Source: Verrucomicrobiales bacterium
GTDB taxonomy: Bacteria; Verrucomicrobiota; Verrucomicrobiia; Limisphaerales; UBA1096
Assembly (NCBI GenBank): GCA_028817635.1
Contig: JAPPPH010000367.1
Span: forward strand, 1-13,411
Reading direction: 5' to 3'
Length of the DNA stretch: 13,411 bases
This document shows positions 8,801 to 13,411 of the stretch, piece by piece. Every line of letters begins with the position of its first letter. Within the stretch, counting starts at the first letter, position 1. The notes beneath the pieces were generated by a model. That model was not told the origin of the DNA and ran no database searches. It was given only the letters and a program-made list of their open reading frames with translations. Made by a program: the position numbers and the translations under genes.

Positions 8801-11243
8801 CGCTGGTGGCATCGCGAAATTGCAGCAACACCTTCGGCTTGGCCAAGGGCAGCGCCACCACCCGCGCGCTCACACGCACCGGATCGCTCGAACGGGGCAC
8901 GATGGGAAAGTGAGCCGCCTCGACGATCAACGGCGCGGAGTTCACCTGCCTCACCGAGTTCGGTTGGCCGGGCGTGCCGTTTTCGATCTCGCTCGCGGCC
9001 CAGTTTTGTCCGGCCTCATTCGGTAGCCGCGGATTGATCAACTCCAACGAACGACCCTCCCCGTCGTGCAACGCCTCCCAGCGCCAACCGTGAAAGCCGC
9101 GATCGTCCGGCCCACGGACGCGCAACGCCCAGTCGCCCTCGTCGGCATATGCCACCCGATCCGCCTCACGCCCCCCGGCATCCTCCAGCACGAGCGCCTC
9201 GCTGCTGTTGCTCAACCGGCCCGACCAACCGCCGATAGCCGGCTTGGCCTGGGGATATTTTTCGGCGAACACAACCGGATCAGCTGCGACCACCAGCAGG
9301 CCGTTTGCCGGGAGAACTACGTCCGGAAACTCAAACTGCACCCCGCGCGCCAACCGCCAGCCTTTGAGATTGACCGGACGCGTGTCGCGATTGAGCAACT
9401 CGATGTACTCCTCCCGATCGTCCTCCGAGGCCGTGTGATACATGATCTCGTTGATGACGACGTCGGAAAAATCGGAATCCACTCTCACCTCCCACGAGCC
9501 CCCGGAAAACGCGTTGCCGCTGAGGTCGCGGATTTGATGACCCGCCGCCCAAGCCACCGAGACCGCGCCTTCCGGCTGCGGGGAAAAGTGAAACCGATAC
9601 GGACCGGCTCCTTCGCCGCTGACGGATTGAGCGGGCGCTTGGCCAAGCAACAGATCGGCAGCGCCCACCCCGGTCACCGGTTCTGAAAAAGTGACCTGCA
9701 CCTCCTGCAACGCCGACACCGTGCCTCCCGCAGATGGGTGACTCTCCGCGAGCCAGGGCGGAACAATGTCTACAAAATCATACTTCCAACCGGCTGTCGC
9801 TTGGGTCGTATCAAACCCCTGCGGTGGTGTGTAGCGATCCGTAATGCCGTGTTCGGCTGCCCATGAAACTGCTACAGTGCCGTATGTTGGCTCGGCAAAA
9901 ATAAACCGCCACGCATCGCCGTTTTCGCCCACCGAATCGACCGCCAGTGCGGGTTGGCCATTGATCAGCAAATCCGCCGCGTCCACACCAAGCACCGATT
10001 TGGAAAACGTCACCGTGACCTCGGTCAACTGAGTCACGCGATCGGGCACGGGATGGATCGCTGCTATAGACGGCGTCCCGGTGTCCGCGCCGACCGTCAC
10101 CTTTTCCGGCTCGGACCGAGTGGACGCCCCCTCATCATCCCACGCAACCGCCGTCAGCGAGATCGCTCCGACCGCTGCCGGTGTCCAGTCGAGCTTGAAC
10201 GGCTCCTGCTGCGCCTGACCAAGTCGTTCTTCGCCTGCATAAAACTCGACCCGGTCAATTTGCCCATCGAGGTCGAAGGCATCCGCCACGATCGACCATG
10301 TACGGCCAAGCGCGATCAACAAGTCATCAGCCGCCAGCGACAGCGCCACGAACGGGCGGCTGTTGGTCTCCTCCGGCTCGATGCCGATCAACTCAAGGTC
10401 GAAGCTGACGTCGCTGCTGTTTGGTCGGCTTTGGTGAACCTCCACCGCGATGAGGTTTTCCCCGTCCTCGAGTTCGTCCGGATTGAGATCGTACGGCAGA
10501 AATCCGGGGTCGCCCGAGCGCAGCGTGGTCGTCTCCGGGGAGATCTCCCCCTCCGGCAAATTGAACCGGGCGACCTCGTGCCCGTTCACGTACACCACTG
10601 CACCGTCATCACTCTGCAGTTGTAGTTTCAGTGCATCGAGCCGGCCGGGATCATCCACCACGATTGCCCGGCGAAACCACGTGGTGATGTGCTTGTTGCG
10701 AGGGTCGTCGCCGAACCGGATCCGCGTTGCCTCGTCGCCCTCGCCGTAGCCGAGTTGCGCCGGGCCCTCGAGCCAAAGGGAGTCATCAAATTCACCGTCG
10801 ATCCAGTTTTCACCCGGCGGCTCGCCGGTGTCGAGGTACCTCCAGCGGCTGCCCTTGGCGATCAACACCGTCTCGTCCGCACGCCGCCGGGGCACCACTT
10901 CGAACTCAACCCCGGGCGACTCCACCGCCTCCCCATCGGCGCCCTGTGCCGTGGCGGTGATCACAAATTTTCCCACCCGCCGGTTTTGCCACTCGAAAAC
11001 AAACGGCTCCGTGTCGTCGGTGAACTTCACCTCGCCATCAACCGCGAACTCAACCCGCTCAATCGCTTGGCCACCAAAATCTGCCTTGGCCTCGACTTGC
11101 GTTACGCCGGGGGCCTCGATGCGAAATTCCGTCGGTGCAGTGATCCGCACCCAGGGTACGTCCTCCACCGGCTGGGCATGGCCAAGCGCAGCCGAGACCA
11201 GCCAAACGACAAGCCAAGCGCGTTGTCCGTTACTCCAACTCAA
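5895..11243 (-). CDS. Large secreted CotH-kinase-like / lamin-tail-domain / Ig-like protein
   Basis: 1782 residues. A signal peptide (1-24, ending LGHA-Q) is followed by: an Ig-like domain (~30-115); a jelly-roll-like module (~125-290, WRYLDTG at W134); a second Ig-like domain (~295-383); two Big_5-type domains (~385-590, each with 'VTFS(K/E)(S/P)V'); a lamin tail domain (~595-765, INEIMYH at N598); a linker; a CotH-like domain (~900-1255) with NNSES at 1131 and YDTDTILG (D1162, D1164, likely metal ligands); a second jelly-roll copy (~1265-1425, W1272); two more lamin-tail domains (LNEVAA at N1444, INEWMAS at N1571); and a beta-rich C-terminus. CotH proteins elsewhere are secreted protein kinases; kinase activity here is inferred. 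The substrate is unknown, and no PEP-CTERM, T9SS or LPXTG-like sorting signal is seen. The start is TTG, overlapping the upstream TGA, so translation is probably coupled. It carries six exact iterated palindromes. Confidence 0.9.
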   Translation of the reverse strand: MSWSNGQRAWLVVWLVSAALGHAQPVEDVPWVRITAPTEFRIEAPGVTQVEAKADFGGQAIERVEFAVDGEVKFTDDTEPFVFEWQNRRVGKFVITATAQGADGEAVESPGVEFEVVPRRRADETVLIAKGSRWRYLDTGEPPGENWIDGEFDDSLWLEGPAQLGYGEGDEATRIRFGDDPRNKHITTWFRRAIVVDDPGRLDALKLQLQSDDGAVVYVNGHEVARFNLPEGEISPETTTLRSGDPGFLPYDLNPDELEDGENLIAVEVHQSRPNSSDVSFDLELIGIEPEETNSRPFVALSLAADDLLIALGRTWSIVADAFDLDGQIDRVEFYAGEERLGQAQQEPFKLDWTPAAVGAISLTAVAWDDEGASTRSEPEKVTVGADTGTPSIAAIHPVPDRVTQLTEVTVTFSKSVLGVDAADLLINGQPALAVDSVGENGDAWRFIFAEPTYGTVAVSWAAEHGITDRYTPPQGFDTTQATAGWKYDFVDIVPPWLAESHPSAGGTVSALQEVQVTFSEPVTGVGAADLLLGQAPAQSVSGEGAGPYRFHFSPQPEGAVSVAWAAGHQIRDLSGNAFSGGSWEVRVDSDFSDVVINEIMYHTASEDDREEYIELLNRDTRPVNLKGWRLARGVQFEFPDVVLPANGLLVVAADPVVFAEKYPQAKPAIGGWSGRLSNSSEALVLEDAGGREADRVAYADEGDWALRVRGPDDRGFHGWRWEALHDGEGRSLELINPRLPNEAGQNWAASEIENGTPGQPNSVRQVNSAPLIVEAAHFPIVPRSSDPVRVSARVVALPLAKPKVLLQFRDATSEEPGAFQSIPMRDDGRAGDALAGDGFFTAEILPQPSGTVVEFYLSAADALGQVRAWPAPARQLDGTLGQAANAVYFVDDSPIEAGPLYRVVMTGPELRDRERITSGSRSDARMNATFISRDENGTTCRYLVGVRNRGNGSRGRKPSNFRIHFRSDAPWQGQTDLNLKGQFSWVQHIGSVLSLKSGVAAARAWPVRVRLNQNDPTAAGPGNWSFGFYAAHEVLDSRWAEVHFPADNGGNLYRARRNIAPSGFNYRGEEPDSYRNTWFKSTNTAEDDWSDLIEMLGVIDSEEELSLDRVPEVIDVEQWLTHFALMALLNNSESSLNTGFNDDYCFYRGVDDSRFLLVAYDTDTILGKGDTGSSPGATFFGAARIPVLNRLLRHPEIEPQYRRTLTHLLNTVFSEGEFDAQLDRSLGHYVPENVRGEMKSWMNSRRRAAAELFGEEPEPDGATLVAFDHEWRFEDSGNEPAEDWFAIDFDDSDWDSGPGPLGHEDDRLEVPLRTPVDYERGKVTYYFRATFELPEDAGAASARGTHFVDDGAVFYLNGEEFGDRFRMPADGEIDFEMLAANGGDARRNSFTFDPALLNAGENTLAVEVHQASRSSSDVVFGLQLTLEDEPGPTGKPEIVVQLNEVAAQADGTGWVELFNPGASEVSVGGLQLTDDPAKPARWTIPEAATIAPGGFYRFTLPVALPLVEGRLFLVDQTDGILDSLGFGRLPLGYALGRVPDGSPAWALTTPTPSEPNAAAPLGNPIGLRINEWMASRRNGPDWLELFNPEPRPVALFGLTMSDRLAQRGLDPFPPLTFLEGNGYWQLVADAGLAKRADQLGFKLRRSGETIVLAKPNGVLIDAVEFGQQQRDVSEGRYPDGAVQIVSFDGTPTPGRPNRLAKPVDDGRELQLQITRRVGGLRLLLLGPERLQVELQSSDALGQAEWKPVFAVTLVDGKAEWLLPAQDSVQQYYRLLVLPDGE
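6138..6147. repeat. Iterated palindrome in the CotH/LTD gene
   Basis: An exact CTTGGCCAAG, read as Leu-Ala-Lys in 'NRLAKPVDD', in the linker after the third lamin-tail domain. A one-mismatch copy (CCTGGCCAAG, 6014-6023) lies about 115 bp downstream in the gene and is read as Leu-Gly-Gln. Confidence 0.85.
6339..6348. repeat. Iterated palindrome in the CotH/LTD gene
   Basis: An exact copy with GCTTGGCCAAGC symmetry, read as Leu-Ala-Lys in 'AGLAKRADQ' inside the third lamin-tail domain. Confidence 0.85.
8592..8605. repeat. 14-bp palindrome in the CotH/LTD gene
   Basis: A perfect CGCTTGGCCAAGCG, read as Leu-Gly-Gln-Ala in 'GTLGQAAN', just before the CotH-like domain. Confidence 0.9.
8642..8657. 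repeat. 16-bp palindrome in the CotH/LTD gene
   Basis: GCACTTGGCCAAGTGC, the longest perfect palindrome of the set, only 36 bp from its neighbour at 8592-8605. Read as Leu-Gly-Gln in 'DALGQVRAW'. The core is constant while both flanks have changed together, keeping the symmetry. Confidence 0.9.
8838..8847. repeat. Iterated palindrome in the CotH/LTD gene
   Basis: An exact CTTGGCCAAG, read as Leu-Ala-Lys in 'LPLAKPKV', in the linker between the first lamin-tail domain and the CotH-like domain. Confidence 0.85.
9638..9647. repeat. Iterated palindrome in the CotH/LTD gene
   Basis: An exact copy extended to GCTTGGCCAAGC, read as Leu-Gly-Gln in 'LLLGQAPAQ', in the second Big_5-like domain. Confidence 0.85.
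11177..11186. repeat. Near copy in the CotH/LTD signal peptide
   Basis: CATGGCCAAG, one mismatch from the consensus and followed by CGC. It encodes Leu-Gly-His at the end of the signal peptide, in the same frame as the Leu-Gly-Gln copies. Confidence 0.5.
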
Positions 11244-12580
11244 ACCGGTTCCGTGACGGAAAACTCATTAACGTTCTGCCGCTTGGCCAAGCGATTGGCC
11301 GCTTCATTGCCGATGAACTTCTCGGCCTTGGCGTCAAATCGTAGCTTTTGGTTGCCGACCCGGTGCGCGATGTTGCCCATGTGCATCACAGACGTCGTCA
11401 CCTGCGCCAGTCCAACATCCGCATTGGGCAGCTCACGTGAACGGATGCAGTCGACGAAATTCTGTTGGTGCTGCGGATCGGGGTGACGACCATACTCCTG
11501 CTCCACAACCTGGCCGTTAGAGGCGAATACCTGCCAACCGCCACCGTGCCGCCCGAGCATCATCATGTCCTTCGTGCCGTAGAATTCGATGCGCGTCGCG
11601 CACTGTGGCCAATGTGGGAATTTGTCGTTCGCGCGGATACTGCCGTTGATCTTGTTCATCGCCCCGGCGAAGTGAGAGTGCTCGAAAGTCAGGACAAACC
11701 CGGGATAGTCGTACTGCAGTATTTCCACGTCCGGCACCTCGCCGTCGTCGCCCTTGTGCTGGATACGTCCACCCGAAGCGGACACTGCGGCCGGAGCGGC
11801 GGGATCGCCCATCACCATCAGCGCGAGGTCGAGTTGATGGATGCCGTCATCGGCAAGGTCGCCGCCGGAGTAGTCCCAAAAATAATGCCAGCCGGCATGA
11901 AAAATACGGCTGTGATATGGGCGCGGCTTGGCCGGCCCCAGCCAGGTTTTCCACGAAAACCCCTTCGGCGGCTGACCGCTTTTCCCGAGATGAAACGGCC
12001 CACCACCCTTGAGATTGAACACCTTAACCAGACGCACGTCTCCCAGTTTTCCCGATTGGATGTAGTCCCGGGCCGCGAGGGTGTACGGCGCGCTGCGGTT
12101 CTGCGTGCCGACCTGCACGAGGCGCCTGTACTTGCGCGCCGCTTCAACGAGTTTTCGCCCTTCCCAAATGTTGTGGCTGAACGGCTTTTCGACGTAGACA
12201 TCCTTGCCCGCCTGACAGGCGAGAATGGACGCCGGCGTGTGCCAGTGATCCGGCGTGGCCACCACCACGGCGTCGACGTCCTTGTTGGCGTAAACCTCCT
12301 CCATGCGCCGTGCCAGTAACGGCTTGCGGCCGCCCTGCTGTTCGGCCATGTGGTCGGCGATGCGCACGAGGCGTTCCTCGTGTATGTCGCAGACCTGCGA
12401 GCACTCGACATCGCTGCGCTTGGCCAAGCTCGCGGTCACCTGCGTGCCCCGGCCGCCGCACCCGATCAGCGCCACCTGCACGCGGTCGTTGGCACCCCGC
12501 ACTTGGCCAAGCGCCGGGAAACCCAGAGCAGACGCAGCCAAGCCGCTCTTCAAAAACATTCGGCGTTTAACGGTTTTCAT
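11240..12580 (-). CDS. Tat-exported Gfo/Idh/MocA family oxidoreductase
   Basis: 446 residues from the ATG at 12580. An in-frame GTG at 12598 would add six residues (MLAFRH), but the ATG places a Tat-type motif (KRRMFLKSG, residues 5-13) at the usual position. A hydrophobic stretch follows, ending near ALGQVRGAN. The Rossmann domain starts VALIGCGGRG (GxGxxG at 40-45), then ATPDHWH (108-114), EKP (131-133, with the conserved Lys of the family) and GGDLADDGIHQLDL with H248 as a likely catalytic or substrate-binding residue. The C-terminal half is the beta-sheet domain used for sugar binding in this superfamily. Relatives use NAD(P) to oxidise or reduce sugars and inositols; the substrate is not readable here. 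Cofactor loading before Tat export fits a periplasmic NAD(P) enzyme. It is the first gene of the minus-strand block, and its TGA overlaps the next start. Confidence 0.93.
   Translation of the reverse strand: MKTVKRRMFLKSGLAASALGFPALGQVRGANDRVQVALIGCGGRGTQVTASLAKRSDVECSQVCDIHEERLVRIADHMAEQQGGRKPLLARRMEEVYANKDVDAVVVATPDHWHTPASILACQAGKDVYVEKPFSHNIWEGRKLVEAARKYRRLVQVGTQNRSAPYTLAARDYIQSGKLGDVRLVKVFNLKGGGPFHLGKSGQPPKGFSWKTWLGPAKPRPYHSRIFHAGWHYFWDYSGGDLADDGIHQLDLALMVMGDPAAPAAVSASGGRIQHKGDDGEVPDVEILQYDYPGFVLTFEHSHFAGAMNKINGSIRANDKFPHWPQCATRIEFYGTKDMMMLGRHGGGWQVFASNGQVVEQEYGRHPDPQHQQNFVDCIRSRELPNADVGLAQVTTSVMHMGNIAHRVGNQKLRFDAKAEKFIGNEAANRLAKRQNVNEFSVTEPV
11280..11293. repeat. 14-bp palindrome near the oxidoreductase C-terminus
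   Basis: A perfect CGCTTGGCCAAGCG, read as Leu-Ala-Lys-Arg in 'ANRLAKRQN', about 13 codons before the stop. A GATTGGCC half copy follows immediately (11292-11299). Confidence 0.9.
12418..12429. repeat. 12-bp palindrome in the oxidoreductase gene
   Basis: GCTTGGCCAAGC, read as Leu-Ala-Lys in 'ASLAKRSDVE', in the first helix after the GxGxxG loop. Confidence 0.85.
12502..12511. repeat. Iterated palindrome at the Tat signal cleavage region
   Basis: An exact CTTGGCCAAG, read as Leu-Gly-Gln in 'PALGQVRGAN', at or next to the expected signal peptidase site. Confidence 0.85.
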
Positions 12581-12663
12581 ATGCCGAAAAGCTAGCACCG
12601 CGCCCCGGTACTCACGACTTTATTGTTGGCCTTTTCGGTCAGGTGCATGGAGGCTCGCTGCCG
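12581..12663. promoter_or_regulatory. Divergent intergenic region, oxidoreductase operon / mtfA-like gene
   Basis: This 83-bp gap must hold the start signals of both the minus-strand operon and the plus-strand mtfA-like gene unless one starts further inside its neighbour. I see no convincing -35/-10 pair on either strand and no clear operator, apart from a short TTGGCC half site near 12626. Confidence 0.4.
12649..12653 (+). promoter_or_regulatory. Ribosome binding site GGAGG for the mtfA-like gene
   Basis: A full GGAGG lies 10 nt upstream of the GTG at 12664. It is the clearest Shine-Dalgarno in the window and favours this start over the in-frame GTG at 12643, which it would lie inside. Confidence 0.65.
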
Positions 12664-13411
12664 GTGTTTGGCTTTTTCAAAAAACGGAGACGTAAAAAAA
12701 TCCGGCAGAGTGTTTTTCCTGTCGAGTGGATCACCATCCTTGAATCAAACCTCGGGTTCTATGGTGAACTTCCCGCCGCCGACCAACGGGAGTTGCAGGA
12801 ACATATTTTGGTGTTCCTAGCCGAGAAACGATTCGAGGGTTGTGGTGGCCTGAAGATTGACGACGAGATTCGCGTGACCATCGCCGGGCAGGCCTGCCTG
12901 TTGCTGCTGCACCGAGAGCCGGCCTATTACCCGTCGCTGAAAACGATCCTCGTCTATCCCAGCTCCTACCTTGCGAAGAATCCGTACGACTCGGACGACA
13001 AATCACACCGCCTCGGCGAGTCGTGGCAGTACGGCCCGGTCGTGCTCGCGTGGGACTCCAGCCGGCGCGGCGGCAAAAACGCATTCGATGGCCACAACGT
13101 CGTGCTGCACGAGTTCGCCCATCAACTGGACCAGATGGACGGAGTCGCCGACGGCGCCCCCACGCTGGGCAAGGGCGAGGATTTTGATGCCCGCAAGCTG
13201 AAGTACCGCTCGTGGGCACTGGTGTTCAGCCGCGAGTTTGAGTGTTTTGAGCGCAAGGCAGCCAGAGGCAAAAAAACGGTGATCGACCACTACGGGGCCA
13301 CCAACCCGGCCGAGTTTTTTGCCACCGCCACCGAGGCGTTTTTTGAAAAACCGAAGCAGCTCAAAAAGAAAAGACCGGAGTTGTACGAAGAACTCCGGTC
13401 CTACTACCAAC
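12664..13411 (+). CDS. mtfA: MtfA-like zinc metallopeptidase (M90), 3' truncated by the window
   Basis: 249 codons are visible with no stop before the right edge; E. coli MtfA has 265 residues, so only a short tail is missing. The frame starts GTG (M-FGFFKKRRRKK), a basic N-terminus typical of the family, behind a GGAGG ribosome binding site. Key features: GQACLLLLH around residue 80, the SWQYGPVVLAW strand, the zinc motif HEFAHQLD (H149, E150, H153), and DHYGATNPAEFFATATEAFFE, where the Glu at 217 is the likely third zinc ligand. In E. coli, MtfA is a cytosolic peptidase that binds the glucose repressor Mlc and so affects the sugar phosphotransferase system. Whether a Mlc partner exists here is unknown. 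It is divergent from the oxidoreductase operon. The long antisense frame at 12731-13219 is its shadow. Confidence 0.92.
   Translation, partial: MFGFFKKRRRKKIRQSVFPVEWITILESNLGFYGELPAADQRELQEHILVFLAEKRFEGCGGLKIDDEIRVTIAGQACLLLLHREPAYYPSLKTILVYPSSYLAKNPYDSDDKSHRLGESWQYGPVVLAWDSSRRGGKNAFDGHNVVLHEFAHQLDQMDGVADGAPTLGKGEDFDARKLKYRSWALVFSREFECFERKAARGKKTVIDHYGATNPAEFFATATEAFFEKPKQLKKKRPELYEELRSYYQ

Larger units (their letters stand above)
3999..12580 (-). other. Putative three-gene operon: oxidoreductase, CotH/LTD protein, GH97
   Basis: Three minus-strand genes lie head to tail. The first two overlap by a TTGA junction (11240-11243), and the third begins 42 bp after the second. All three products carry export signals. 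No terminator-like hairpin with a T-run lies between them. The likely promoter lies in the 83-bp divergent gap beyond 12580. Co-transcription is inferred from spacing only. Confidence 0.65.

Noticed and set aside
11465..12319. Plus-strand open frame opposite the oxidoreductase
   Set aside because: It is a shadow of the conserved Gfo/Idh/MocA gene, with no family features of its own.
776..12511. CRISPR array or direct-repeat array made of the iterated palindrome
   Set aside because: Copies are spaced irregularly from 36 bp to several kb, lie inside genes and have no uniform spacers. No cas gene is present.

Overview
The window looks like a GC-rich chromosome segment from the PVC superphylum, most likely Verrucomicrobiota, although Planctomycetota cannot be excluded. 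The lineage is inferred from the gene content: a PVC-type haem-binding cytochrome domain, a very large secreted CotH/lamin-tail-domain protein, a Tat-exported Gfo/Idh/MocA oxidoreductase, and almost no Shine-Dalgarno sequences.

Layout: the 3' end of a haem c protein (2-772, +) converges on ileS (798-3614, -) across a 25-bp gap. Upstream of ileS is a 384-bp gene-free stretch (3615-3998) holding a 205-bp nested inverted-repeat element and several short palindromes. Next comes a minus-strand block of three genes: a Tat-type Gfo/Idh/MocA oxidoreductase (12580-11240), a 1782-residue CotH/LTD/Ig-like protein (11243-5895, overlapping the oxidoreductase stop by a TTGA junction) and a GH97 glycosidase (5852-3999). 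All three carry export signals, so the block reads as an envelope or periplasmic carbohydrate-processing operon; its substrate cannot be read from the sequence. An mtfA-like M90 metallopeptidase gene (12664 to the right edge, +) is divergent from it across 83 bp and is cut by the window end.

The most unusual signal is not a gene. The palindrome CTTGGCCAAG, often extended to CGCTTGGCCAAGCG, occurs exactly 13 times, against about 0.01-0.02 expected by chance. There are also many one-mismatch copies. Copies lie inside four different genes and in the gaps between genes. Inside genes it is read only as Leu-Ala-Lys or Leu-Gly-Gln and never in the third frame. It behaves like a highly iterated palindrome, comparable in style to cyanobacterial HIP1 but with a different sequence. 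I do not recognise it as a described element.
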